A stretch of DNA of 64,000 bases. Source: Thalassobacillus sp. CUG 92003. Lineage in GTDB: Bacteria > Bacillota > Bacilli > Bacillales > Halobacillaceae. Location: assembly GCF_013618635.1 (NCBI RefSeq), contig NZ_JABLSJ010000003.1:186001-250000 (forward strand). Reading direction: 5' to 3'. The notes below the pieces were generated by a model. It did no database searches. It saw nothing but the letters and a program-made list of their open reading frames with translations, and was not told the DNA's origin. Below are positions 1 to 7,662 of the stretch, in pieces; position 1 is the stretch's first letter; the number at the start of each line of letters is the position of its first letter. A program made the position numbers and the translations under genes.

Positions 1-300
1 CTAGCTTACTCAAATTTAATTCTCAAATATTGAGAATATATTCTTTATTTGCAGGACTTTATTTGAATGAAATTCTATCACAGACTTAAAGTGCATTTCA
101 ATCAAATATTTAGAATTTTTATTTTAGTTTGAATATTAAAAAAGATAACTATCGTTTATGTAACCCCTGTTATTCGCGCTCCATTCAGAATTAAATCAAT
201 TGACTTTGCGATAAAATTTTTTTTAGAAAGTCAAGTTGCTAAGAAACCAACAGAAGTTGTTAGCTAAATTAGGTAGACTTCAACCATAACGATCCCTTCC
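1..300. other. Left-edge non-coding region
   Basis: AT-rich stretch with no open frame that has a ribosome site. It holds a near-perfect 19-bp palindrome at 19-37 (arms ATTCTCAA / TTGAGAAT) and an inverted repeat TTGACTTT (200-207) / AAAGTCAA (227-234). Both could be operators or hairpins belonging to a gene beyond the left edge. I see nothing else here. Confidence 0.5.
19..37. promoter_or_regulatory. 19-bp palindrome, possible operator
   Basis: Arms ATTCTCAA and TTGAGAAT are exact reverse complements separated by ATA. The size and AT-rich symmetry resemble Fur/PerR-class operators, but the sequence does not match a consensus I know, and the regulated gene would lie outside the window. Confidence 0.25.
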
Positions 301-308
301 GTGTTAAC

Positions 309-344
309 AAAAAAAGAGACCGCCGAGTCGCACTCGACAGTCTC
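309..344 (-). terminator. Rho-independent terminator of katE
   Basis: On the minus strand the arms at 344-340 and onward to 316 form a 13-bp stem (outer GAGAC/GTCTC, inner CGAGT/ACTCG, two mismatches or G-U pairs) followed by seven T (315-309). It lies just past the catalase stop codon. Confidence 0.8.
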
Positions 345-360
345 ATGGCGCACTATTTTT

Positions 361-2415
361 TTATACCACTTGATAAACAATTTCGCGATCCCAATGGCGG
401 TGGGCCGCTACAGCTTCGGCAAACTCTTTAGCAAAGGCTTGCATGTCATCTCCTGTTACGACACCTGCGCTGCCTGTCAAGTTATTGTTTTGCAACCAGG
501 TTACGCCTTCATGAGTCGCACCGATTGGTTTAAAGTGCGAGAACGCTTCGTTGATGAAGTAGTTGGCTGCTTTATAAAAGTCTTTGCTTTCATTGTCGCC
601 GCCAACGGCATATATGGCATCAAACAAGACGGATTCGCTGGTTAAGAAGGTGTGATCAATCTCAGCTTCTGCTCCGTCCACAGCTTTTTTCACGCCGAGT
701 TTATCACTGATAAGCTCAGGCTGAATACCTTGGGCTTTCAACTCATTAATAACTGTCATCAAGTCTTCGCCTTTGAAGCCATCATCCACGATGACACCGA
801 CTTTTCGGGTATCTGGTTTGTACGTCATGTTTTCCTGGCTCAATGCTGGCGATGATTTGGTAACATCCGATCCGCCGCTTTGAGGTGCTCTGGCCCCAAT
901 ATTTTCAGCAACGGCCGTAGCCAAATCAAGGCTGACATTTGCAAACATATCAATGACTTGCTGTTGCACTGATCCACTTTCCAGCTTCCCGAGTTCGAAA
1001 CTGAATGCATTGGTGATGTGGTCTTTTTCCACATCGCTCATGCTGTTCCAGAATAACGTCGCTTGAGAGAAGTGGTCTTTAAAGCTTTCACTGCGAGCCT
1101 GGATCTTACGGCCATCCACTTTTTCTTGATAGTGGACATATCCGCCTTCTTCTTCAGTGGCAGGCTCAGGTTGATTATCGGCCAGTGAGTTTTTATGATA
1201 ACTGACTTGCCCCTTGCTGATCGTCTGGCGCATAAAGCCATCGCGCTGATTATTGTGGAATGGGCAGACCGGCTTGTTAATCGGCACCTCATGGAAGTTT
1301 GCGCTGCCGAAGCGGTTGATTTGCGTATCCGTGTAAGAGAAGAGCCGTCCTTGCAACAGCGGATCGTTGGAAAAGTCGATGCCTTTTACCACGTTACCCG
1401 GATGGAAAGCGACTTGCTCGTTCTCAGCAAACACGTTATCAACGTTGCGCGTAAGGGTCATTTTTCCGATTTTTTTAACCGGCACGTCTTCTTCCGGCCA
1501 TACTTTGGTCGGGTCAAGGATATCGAAATCAAACATGAACTCGTCTTCTTCTTTTATAATTTGAACGCCCAGTTCATATTCTGGGTAGTTTCCATTATCA
1601 ATCGCTTCGATTAAATCGCCACGGTGGAAGTCAGCATCTTTACCGGAAAGCTTTTGCGCTTCATCCCACACAAGGGAGTGCGTACCAAGCACTGGTTTCC
1701 AATGGAATTTGACAAAGTGCGCTTCCCCTTTGGCGTTTACTAATCGGAACGTGTGGACGCCGAAACCTTCCATCATCCGGAAACTACGCGGAATGGCGCG
1801 GTCTGACATCGCCCACATGACCATATGCGCTGATTCCTGGTTATTGGCTACGAAATCCCAGAACGTATCGTGAGCAGAAGCCCCTTGTGGCATGCCTGTA
1901 TGCGGTTCTGGTTTAACGGCATGAACTAAATCCGGGAACTTAATGGCATCTTGAATGAAAAATACGGGGATGTTATTTCCTACTAAATCAAAGTTACCTT
2001 CGTCTGTGTAAAACTTGGTCGCGAAGCCTCGCACATCGCGTACCGTTTCAGAAGAACCTTTAGAACCTGCTACAGTAGAAAATCTTACAAATACGGGGGT
2101 TGTTTTTGATGTATCTTTTAAAAAGTCGGCATCCGTGTAGTCTTCCATAGACTCGTACAGCTGAAATTCGCCGTGAGCTGAGAAGCCTCTCGCATGCACC
2201 GCGCGCTCTGGAATACGCTCGTGGTCAAAATGCGTCATTTTTTCACGGAAATGAAAATCTTCCATTAGCGTAGGACCGCGTTCGCCAGCTTTTAATGAAA
2301 ATTCATCTTCCGAAACCTTCTGGCCTTGATTCGTCGTCATCTTACCTTCGTCTTTTGTACTATGTTTCTCAAGCTGTTCCTCTTTTTTGTTTTGCTTCTG
2401 GTGTTCATCACTCAT
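361..2415 (-). CDS. katE: Large-subunit (clade 2) catalase, KatE/HPII type
   Basis: Haem catalase that dismutates hydrogen peroxide in the cytoplasm. The 684 residues give the large-subunit architecture: a polar N-terminal arm, the catalase core with the essential His at about residue 74 (RAVHARG), the haem-pocket Asn motif (VGNNIPVFFIQDAIKFPD) and the haem-ligand Tyr motif (RLFSYTDTQINR). A C-terminal DJ-1/PfpI-like domain follows from about residue 530 (RKVGVIVDDGF). The start is set by GGAGGA about 8 nt upstream of ATG. It is monocistronic, flanked by a terminator and by a sigma-B-like promoter, as expected for the general-stress catalase of Bacillus. The long polar first 40 residues are typical of this subfamily. 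Family assignment is firm; the KatE name is by architecture. Confidence 0.95.
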   Translation of the reverse strand: MSDEHQKQNKKEEQLEKHSTKDEGKMTTNQGQKVSEDEFSLKAGERGPTLMEDFHFREKMTHFDHERIPERAVHARGFSAHGEFQLYESMEDYTDADFLKDTSKTTPVFVRFSTVAGSKGSSETVRDVRGFATKFYTDEGNFDLVGNNIPVFFIQDAIKFPDLVHAVKPEPHTGMPQGASAHDTFWDFVANNQESAHMVMWAMSDRAIPRSFRMMEGFGVHTFRLVNAKGEAHFVKFHWKPVLGTHSLVWDEAQKLSGKDADFHRGDLIEAIDNGNYPEYELGVQIIKEEDEFMFDFDILDPTKVWPEEDVPVKKIGKMTLTRNVDNVFAENEQVAFHPGNVVKGIDFSNDPLLQGRLFSYTDTQINRFGSANFHEVPINKPVCPFHNNQRDGFMRQTISKGQVSYHKNSLADNQPEPATEEEGGYVHYQEKVDGRKIQARSESFKDHFSQATLFWNSMSDVEKDHITNAFSFELGKLESGSVQQQVIDMFANVSLDLATAVAENIGARAPQSGGSDVTKSSPALSQENMTYKPDTRKVGVIVDDGFKGEDLMTVINELKAQGIQPELISDKLGVKKAVDGAEAEIDHTFLTSESVLFDAIYAVGGDNESKDFYKAANYFINEAFSHFKPIGATHEGVTWLQNNNLTGSAGVVTGDDMQAFAKEFAEAVAAHRHWDREIVYQVV

Positions 2416-2463
2416 ACATATTCTCCTCCTTATAAAAAATATGTAATTTCTTACGTAACTCTT

Positions 2464-2488
2464 GTTCCCGATAACACCACACTAAAAC
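2464..2488 (-). promoter_or_regulatory. Sigma-B-type promoter of katE
   Basis: On the minus strand GTTTTA (2488-2483), 13 nt, then GGGAAC (2469-2464). This matches the sigma-B pattern GTTTAA-N12-15-GGGWAW with one mismatch per box and leaves a 5' UTR of about 45 nt. B. subtilis katE is a known sigma-B gene, so the context agrees. Confidence 0.7.
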
Positions 2489-2495
2489 ATCATAT

Positions 2496-2510
2496 TTAGA
2501 ATTCTTATAA
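2496..2510. promoter_or_regulatory. PerR-like box upstream of katE
   Basis: TTAGAATTCTTATAA matches the Bacillus PerR box TTATAATNATTATAA at 12 of 14 informative positions. It sits directly upstream of the sigma-B -35 element. PerR control of catalase genes is well known (katA), but its use here is inferred from one site. Confidence 0.4.
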
Positions 2511-2541
2511 AAAAATAATCGTTATTGAACACAAAAAAGAA

Positions 2542-2584
2542 ACACCCGGCTCTTTTCAAATTCCCCGTTTTGTACCAGGTACGC
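2542..2584. repeat. Single REP-like element
   Basis: A 43-nt copy of one arm of the double element at 19136-19239: ACACCCGGCTCTTTT, a 15-nt variable middle of the same length, then GTACCAGGTACGC. The conserved ends and identical spacing show that the two loci share a dispersed repeat. It lies between katE and the DUF421 gene. Confidence 0.7.
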
Positions 2585-2641
2585 ATCATTATAGGGGATT
2601 CGGGGAAATTACTATGGAGACTGTTTGTGAGGTGATCTTAC

Positions 2642-3346
2642 TTGGATTTGATTGATATTTTGATTCGGACGACGGTGTCGTTAGCTGTGCTGTATATCTT
2701 GTGTCGGAGTCTAAGCAAAAAACTTATTTCACATATGACCTTCATCGACTTTGTGGCGGGAATCACCATTGGCTCGATTACGGCAGATGTTGTAATAAGT
2801 ACAGATACCCCATTTATAACTGGCCTAACCTTGCTCGTCGTATTTGCCATGCTCATTCTTCTCCTCGATGTTTTATCATTAAAAAGTTTCCAAATTAGAA
2901 AAATACTTAAAAGCAAACCATCCGTTCTCATTCGCAATGGTAAAGTGCTCGAGGACGAAATGACTAAAGTACGGTTCTCGATTGATGAACTGCTCCATCA
3001 ACTCAGAAAAAAGAATGCTTTCTACTTGGATGAAGTCGAAGCAGCCATTCTTGAGACAGATGGGTCGCTTAGTGTTTTGAAAAAGCCAGCTAAGCAACAG
3101 GTCACCATGGGGAGCTTGAATATCTATCCGTCCTCCCGGGGCATTCCGCACGTGTTCATCATGGACGGTCAGATCCTTTCGTCCGGCTTAGCAGCGCTAG
3201 GAAAAGATATTGACTGGGTAAACGCTATATTGAAATCCCATAATGTCACGGCCATCAAAAACGTGATGGTGGCTCAAATCGACCAAACAGGCCGTGTTTA
3301 CTTGGATACGAAGCAAGATGATCTATCTTCAACCCTGCAAAATTGA
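2642..3346 (+). CDS. DUF421 membrane protein, YetF/YdfS-like
   Basis: A 234-residue integral membrane protein. The N-terminal third holds about three hydrophobic segments (for example SLAVLYILCRSLSKK and FIDFVAGITIGSITADV), followed by the cytosolic DUF421 domain with VLIRNGKVLEDEMTKVRFSIDELL and the LRKKNAFYLDEVEAAILETDGSLSVL signature. The start is TTG, chosen because GAGGTGAT lies about 5 nt upstream. Members of the family occur in many spore formers; their biochemical role is unknown to me. It is preceded by the REP element and followed by an independent sporulation-type gene. Confidence 0.85.
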   Translation: MDLIDILIRTTVSLAVLYILCRSLSKKLISHMTFIDFVAGITIGSITADVVISTDTPFITGLTLLVVFAMLILLLDVLSLKSFQIRKILKSKPSVLIRNGKVLEDEMTKVRFSIDELLHQLRKKNAFYLDEVEAAILETDGSLSVLKKPAKQQVTMGSLNIYPSSRGIPHVFIMDGQILSSGLAALGKDIDWVNAILKSHNVTAIKNVMVAQIDQTGRVYLDTKQDDLSSTLQN

Positions 3347-3380
3347 GGGCACACCTATCTGAATAGACATAAGCCTTTCC

Positions 3381-3406
3381 ACTCATCCCCTGACTTTCAT
3401 AGAATA
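3381..3406 (+). promoter_or_regulatory. Sigma-K-like promoter of the YjcZ-type gene
   Basis: CATAGAATA (3398-3406) matches the sigma-K -10 CATANNNTA, with AC 15 nt upstream against the usual 16-17. It lies 28 nt before the start codon of a sporulation-type gene, which supports it. Confidence 0.45.
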
Positions 3407-3433
3407 AGATATCGACTAAAAGGTGGTGAAGTT

Positions 3434-3619
3434 ATGAGCTGTTTCGGAGGTTTTGGTGGCTACGGCCCGAATAACGTTGGCGGTTTTGGCGGCTATGGTC
3501 CTAACAATGTCGGCGGATTCGGCGGCGGCTGCGGCAGACGCAGGGGTACCGGCGGTTTTGCGTTAATTGTTGTCTTGTTCATCCTGCTCATTATCGTGGG
3601 CGTTGCGTTTGTAAAATAA
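3434..3619 (+). CDS. YjcZ-family sporulation peptide
   Basis: A 61-residue protein with a glycine/asparagine-rich N-terminus containing a nearly perfect duplicated unit (GGFGGYGPNNV twice) and a C-terminal transmembrane helix GGFALIVVLFILLIIVGVAF, the hallmark of the YjcZ family of small spore-associated membrane proteins. AGGTGG lies 6 nt upstream of ATG, and a sigma-K-like promoter precedes it. It is monocistronic and ends in a strong terminator. The exact function of the family is not established. Confidence 0.85.
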   Translation: MSCFGGFGGYGPNNVGGFGGYGPNNVGGFGGGCGRRRGTGGFALIVVLFILLIIVGVAFVK

Positions 3620-3680
3620 CTCCCAAAATAGATAAGACCTTTTTCTAACCCTTTAGCGCATGTGCGTTAAATCCTTAAAA

Positions 3681-3711
3681 AAAGCCAAGGCATCTGCTTT
3701 GGCTTTTTTTT
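3681..3711. terminator. Bidirectional terminator
   Basis: Stem AAAGCCAA / TTGGCTTT with a 10-nt loop, T-run on the plus strand and A-run on the other side, so it can serve the YjcZ-type gene and the leftward mnt operon. Confidence 0.8.
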
Positions 3712-3805
3712 ATGGTGCAGGCGCACGCGTATCGCGATTCAACGGAATAGAATAAAAAATATGGGGAGGAGGATAACCAGCAAAAGAAGCACAGGAAACA
3801 ACGTG

Positions 3806-3895
3806 CTATTCGTTTTGATTCTTGGTCACTAACAACTTCCATATAAAATAGATCAGAATCGTCACGCCAGAGATGACTGCTATCATAAACGCCAT
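3806..3895 (-). CDS. 29-residue single-span membrane peptide at the end of the mnt operon
   Basis: A small ORF encoding a peptide that begins MAFMIAVISGVTILIYF and ends KNQNE. It is one hydrophobic helix of about 20 residues with a charged C-terminal tail. AAGGAG (minus strand, 3910-3905) lies 9 nt upstream of ATG, and the ORF starts 23 nt after the stop of the second permease. The good ribosome site, helix and operon position argue that it is translated. It could be a small accessory subunit of the metal transporter, by analogy with other transporter micropeptides; that role is inference. Confidence 0.6.
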   Translation of the reverse strand: MAFMIAVISGVTILIYFIWKLLVTKNQNE

Positions 3896-3917
3896 ATCCT
3901 ATTTCTCCTTTATCACG

Positions 3918-4802
3918 CTATCCCTCCTGCTCCTTCAATGGGGTGCTCGATTTTTTCCATTTTGAAATCAGACCATATCGCGGAGAGAATATCCAGGTGA
4001 GCAAAAATATAACCCCTCCCATCATGGCCATGGACCCTGATATTGATACATCCCACCAAAGCGCCGCATAGTATCCTGACACGGCACTGAGCACGCCGAC
4101 AAGGGCACTGATCGCGAGCATCGCATCAAGCCTGTCGGTCAGTAAGTAAGCGCAGGAGCCTGGAACGACGAACATGGCGACGACCAGAATGGCACCGACC
4201 GCATCAAATGAGCCCACGGCTGTCAGGGAAACCATTGTCATGAGGAGATAATGGATAAACGTAACCGGCAAACCGATGGTGAGCGCTAGAGCGGCATCAA
4301 AGGATGTAATCTTCAATTCTTTATATAAACCGATGATGAATAGCAATGTCACGACGGTAATCCCAAGCAGTGTCGCTGTTGCTTTGGGAATCTCTGCCCC
4401 AAAAATAACGATCGTATTCCAGGGAACAAATGCGATTTCCCCCATCAATGCATGATTCACATCCAGGTGAACATCTTTCGCAAAGAGGGAAATAAGGATA
4501 ACGCCAATGGCAAAAAGCGTCGTAAATACGATGCCAATCGAAGCATCCTCGGGAACACCTGAAGCGTACAACCATTGAATAAAAATCGTTGTCGCCAGGC
4601 CAATGACAGCAGCTCCGATTAACATATAGATGCTATTTAAACTTTGCGAAACTAAAAAGGCTAAAACAATGCCAAGCAGAACGCTATGACTGATGGCGTC
4701 GGCCAACATGACCATGCGACGCACGATTAAATAGCAGCCAATCATCCCGCAGCTAATGCCCACTAAGCTCCCTGTCAGCAAAATCCAGGCTTCATATCCC
4801 AT
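3918..4802 (-). CDS. mntD: Manganese/zinc ABC transporter permease, MntD-like
   Basis: A 294-residue polytopic membrane protein of the ABC-3 permease family (metal importers), with about eight hydrophobic segments and the conserved GYEAWILLTGSLVGISCGMIGCYLIVRR start and YYAALWWDVSISGSMAMMGG end. It forms the channel with the preceding permease. Its start codon abuts the stop of the upstream gene, and the ribosome site lies inside that gene's end. Two non-identical permeases plus ATPase plus binding protein is the MntABCD layout of Bacillus. Manganese rather than zinc is inferred from this gene order. Confidence 0.85.
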   Translation of the reverse strand: MGYEAWILLTGSLVGISCGMIGCYLIVRRMVMLADAISHSVLLGIVLAFLVSQSLNSIYMLIGAAVIGLATTIFIQWLYASGVPEDASIGIVFTTLFAIGVILISLFAKDVHLDVNHALMGEIAFVPWNTIVIFGAEIPKATATLLGITVVTLLFIIGLYKELKITSFDAALALTIGLPVTFIHYLLMTMVSLTAVGSFDAVGAILVVAMFVVPGSCAYLLTDRLDAMLAISALVGVLSAVSGYYAALWWDVSISGSMAMMGGVIFLLTWIFSPRYGLISKWKKSSTPLKEQEG

Positions 4803-5723
4803 TTATGCTCCCTCCTTTCGATAAGACCCGGTAGTTTTGGCGGCTATGCCCTTTTTATGAAATGTCCATTGAGCGATCATCCCCCGCTTCGGAGCAACGA
4901 TCAAGGAGACCACAAACATGCACGAGGCTGAAACGACGATTAAGGGTCCCGTTGCCAGACCAAGACCTAATGTACTGATGAGCGTACCTGATACGCCGGA
5001 AATGGCTCCGATCAACCCCGATATCCATACCATCACCCCTAAAGAATCGGTCCAATACCGTGCGGCCATTGAGGGAATGATAAGCAAAGCGGCCATCAAA
5101 ATGACACCGACTGCTTGAATCCCAATCACAACGGTTACAACTAGCAAAGTCGAGAACAAGGTTTCCAACACGCCTAGCGGCAGTCCGATTCCTTTGGCAA
5201 ATTCGGGGTCAAACGTAATCAGTTTCAATTCTTTGAACAGGATAAACGTGGTGACGATGAGCACAGCAGCTGTGCCGCCCATCAAATAGACATCAGATCC
5301 CGTCATAGAAGCGGCCTGCCCGAAAATGAAATCGTCCAAACCGCTCTTGTTCCCGGAGCTTTGCTGCGATACTTTCGTCAATAAAACAATTCCGATTCCA
5401 AAGAACACCGAGAGAACGAGACAAATGGCAGCATCCTGTTTCAAACGTGTTGTAGACGTAATCAACTGGATAAGGTACATGGCGAGCAATCCCGAAACGG
5501 TAGCACCGATAATCAAAGCGAGAAACTGTTTTTCACCAATGATAAAGAAAGCGAGGCAAATCCCTGGCAATGCAGCATGGGCGACGGCATCACCGACCAA
5601 ACTCTGTTTCCGTAAGAGGGCGAAGCTGCCCAGCACCCCGCTGGCAATCCCAAGCAGCATCGTGCTTAACACGACCCACTGGGTATTCGAATCATGAAGT
5701 AAGGACTGAATAATTTGCTCCAT
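4803..5723 (-). CDS. mntC: Manganese/zinc ABC transporter permease, MntC-like
   Basis: A 306-residue ABC-3 family permease, paralogous to the downstream MntD-like protein, with multiple membrane helices (LGIASGVLGSFALLRKQSLVGDAVAHAALPGI, then AGAISGVSGTL-type loops) and a basic C-terminus. It presumably heterodimerises with MntD and couples to the ATPase encoded 6 nt upstream. Third gene of a four-gene leftward operon. Confidence 0.85.
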   Translation of the reverse strand: MEQIIQSLLHDSNTQWVVLSTMLLGIASGVLGSFALLRKQSLVGDAVAHAALPGICLAFFIIGEKQFLALIIGATVSGLLAMYLIQLITSTTRLKQDAAICLVLSVFFGIGIVLLTKVSQQSSGNKSGLDDFIFGQAASMTGSDVYLMGGTAAVLIVTTFILFKELKLITFDPEFAKGIGLPLGVLETLFSTLLVVTVVIGIQAVGVILMAALLIIPSMAARYWTDSLGVMVWISGLIGAISGVSGTLISTLGLGLATGPLIVVSASCMFVVSLIVAPKRGMIAQWTFHKKGIAAKTTGSYRKEGA

Positions 5724-5729
5724 TCCCTA

Positions 5730-6476
5730 TCACCTGCCAACCATTTCTGTCTGGTTTAAAAATGATAAATGACCGCCGTAGGTTTGTTGCAGTTGTTCCA
5801 TTGTAAAGACCTCATCGGTTGGCCCACAGGCGATCTGTTGTTTATTCAAAAGCAGCGTCCAATCGAAATATTCCGGCACGGTCTGCAAATCGTGGTGGAC
5901 GACGACCACCGTTTTGCCGCTTTCTTTTAAATCGCGTAATAACGCAATGATGGCCCGCTCAGTAGCCGCATCTACCCCCACGAAGGGTTCATCCATGAAA
6001 TAGACATCCGCATCTTGCACTAGGGCACGAGCTAAAAATACCCGTTGCTGCTGTCCGCCGGATAACTGACGAATCTGCCTATGTTTATAAGCGCTCATAC
6101 CGACTTTTTCCAGCGCTTCCTCAGCCAGAGCAACATCGGATTTAGACGGACGCCTAAACCAACCGATATGTCCATACCTCCCCATAAGGGTTACATCAAG
6201 GGCATTTGTAGGAAAATCCCAATCCACTGTGCCGCGTTGCGGAACATACCCGACTGTTCTGTTTTTCGGCTTGTAGGCCTCTCCTAAAATCTTAACGTCC
6301 CCCGCACTCTTTTGAGTCAAGTCGAGCATCGCTTTGATGAGCGTCGATTTCCCCGCCCCGTTTGGTCCAACCACAGCCATAAGTATCCCTTTAGGAACGG
6401 TAAATGATATGTTCTCCAGGACAGGCTTTTGATCATAAGCAACCGTTACATCTTTTACTTCTACCGCTTGATTCAC
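5730..6476 (-). CDS. mntB: Manganese/zinc ABC transporter ATPase, MntB-like
   Basis: A 248-residue ABC ATPase powering the importer. Visible motifs: Walker A VGPNGAGKST at about residue 36, Q-loop YVPQRGTVDWDFP, signature LSGGQQQR, Walker B VYFMDEPFVGVD and switch His in VVVHHDL. The VPQR..VDWDFP Q-loop region is typical of Mn/Zn/Fe family-3 ATPases. It lies 13 nt after the binding-protein gene and 6 nt before the first permease, so it is cotranscribed with them. Confidence 0.9.
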   Translation of the reverse strand: MNQAVEVKDVTVAYDQKPVLENISFTVPKGILMAVVGPNGAGKSTLIKAMLDLTQKSAGDVKILGEAYKPKNRTVGYVPQRGTVDWDFPTNALDVTLMGRYGHIGWFRRPSKSDVALAEEALEKVGMSAYKHRQIRQLSGGQQQRVFLARALVQDADVYFMDEPFVGVDAATERAIIALLRDLKESGKTVVVVHHDLQTVPEYFDWTLLLNKQQIACGPTDEVFTMEQLQQTYGGHLSFLNQTEMVGR

Positions 6477-6489
6477 GTTGACTCCCCCT

Positions 6490-7422
6490 TTATTTCAGTG
6501 CTTTCACAATCGTGTCTACATTATGCCGGTACATGCCAATGTACGTACCTTCTTCTGTTCCGTCTTCGCCCATCGCGTCAGAGTATAATTCACCGCCGAT
6601 TGTGACGTTGTGGCCTTGTTTCTCTGCTCCTTTAATGACTGCATTGATTGATTTTTCAGAAACACTCGATTCTATGAAGACTGCCTTAATGTTTTTTGAA
6701 ACAAGTGTACCTACTAAGTCTTGAATATCTGCCAATCCGTATTCAGCGTCCGTGGATAAACCTTGAAGGCCCTTCACTTCCATATCGTAGGCATTGCCAA
6801 AATAATTAAATGCATCATGCGCCGTGACGAGGACACGTTGGTTTTCCGGAATGTTAGCCGTTTGCTCCTTGGCGTAATCATGAAGCTCATCCAACTCTTC
6901 AAAATAAGCTTCTTCATTCTGTTGATACGCCTCAGCATGCGCCGGGTCTTCTTCAGATAATGTATCGGTTATGTTAGAAATCGCGGTTTTCCAAATCTCA
7001 ATATCGAACCAGATATGTGGGTCTGTTTTATTGTCATCTTCCATATCTTCCCTCAACACATCATCTGGCAATGTATCACCTATCGCTACGGTCGGGGTGT
7101 GATCCGACATGTTTTCGAAAACCTCGTGCATTTGCCCTTCCAAATTCAATCCGTTATAAAAAATGACTTCAGCATTTTGAAGTTTTTTCAGATCACTTTG
7201 GGTCGCCTGGTATAAATGAGGGTCAATCCCCGGACCCATCAAGCTTACTACTTCAACATGCTCGCCCCCGATTTCTTCCACTGCATTTCCGATTTGAGCA
7301 ATCGTCGTCGTGACCTTTATTGTCTCATCCTCCGATGAGCCCCCTGAAGACGAGTCAGAGGAACAAGCTGAAATCATCGCAACGGTGAGCATGCCTGCAA
7401 ACATCTTGAGTCCATACTTCAT
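6490..7422 (-). CDS. mntA: Metal-binding lipoprotein of the Mn/Zn ABC transporter, MntA-like
   Basis: A 310-residue cluster A-I solute-binding lipoprotein. The signal peptide ends in the lipobox ISAC (Cys20), followed by a Ser-rich linker. Metal-ligand motifs typical of the family are visible: GPGIDPHLYQ (His), DPHIWFD (His), VFIESSVS (Glu) and an Asp near YSDAMG. It captures Mn2+ or Zn2+ outside the membrane and delivers it to the MntC/D channel. First gene of the operon, behind a promoter overlapped by an inverted repeat. There is no His-rich loop, which slightly favours manganese over zinc. Confidence 0.9.
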   Translation of the reverse strand: MKYGLKMFAGMLTVAMISACSSDSSSGGSSEDETIKVTTTIAQIGNAVEEIGGEHVEVVSLMGPGIDPHLYQATQSDLKKLQNAEVIFYNGLNLEGQMHEVFENMSDHTPTVAIGDTLPDDVLREDMEDDNKTDPHIWFDIEIWKTAISNITDTLSEEDPAHAEAYQQNEEAYFEELDELHDYAKEQTANIPENQRVLVTAHDAFNYFGNAYDMEVKGLQGLSTDAEYGLADIQDLVGTLVSKNIKAVFIESSVSEKSINAVIKGAEKQGHNVTIGGELYSDAMGEDGTEEGTYIGMYRHNVDTIVKALK

Positions 7423-7458
7423 GTCAATCTCTCCTTTTTCCTAAGAGCTATTTTTTTT

Positions 7459-7492
7459 ATTATAGTTATAAAAGTTTACTTTGTGCAACTTT
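7459..7492 (-). promoter_or_regulatory. mnt operon promoter with overlapping dyad operator
   Basis: On the minus strand -35 TTGCAC (7488-7483), 18-nt spacer and -10 TATAAT (7464-7459). A 22-bp dyad AAAGTT-N10-AACTTT (7471-7492) covers the -35 and spacer, the expected place for a repressor. A DtxR-family Mn sensor (MntR) is the likely ligand-dependent regulator, by context. Confidence 0.65.
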
Positions 7493-7591
7493 ATCGTATT
7501 AATCAAAAAATAGCAAGACATTTTGCTGAACGTCTTTGGGAACACAGAGAAAAGCGTACGTATGACCTACGAACCTCCCTGCGTACCAGCT

Positions 7592-7640
7592 CATAAAAAA
7601 AACGCCCACCCACTGCGTAATCGCAGCAAATGGACGTGAG
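7592..7640 (-). terminator. Terminator of the nucleotidyltransferase gene
   Basis: Minus-strand hairpin around an inner TGCTGCG / CGCAGTG pairing and outer ACGTCCA / TGGGCGT, followed by eight T. It lies 20 nt beyond the stop codon. Confidence 0.6.
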
Positions 7641-7662
7641 ATAACTTTTTCATTTGAAATGT

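Noticed and set aside
301-1614. Several plus-strand ORFs antisense to katE
   Set aside because: They lack ribosome sites and are frame shadows of a full-length catalase on the other strand.
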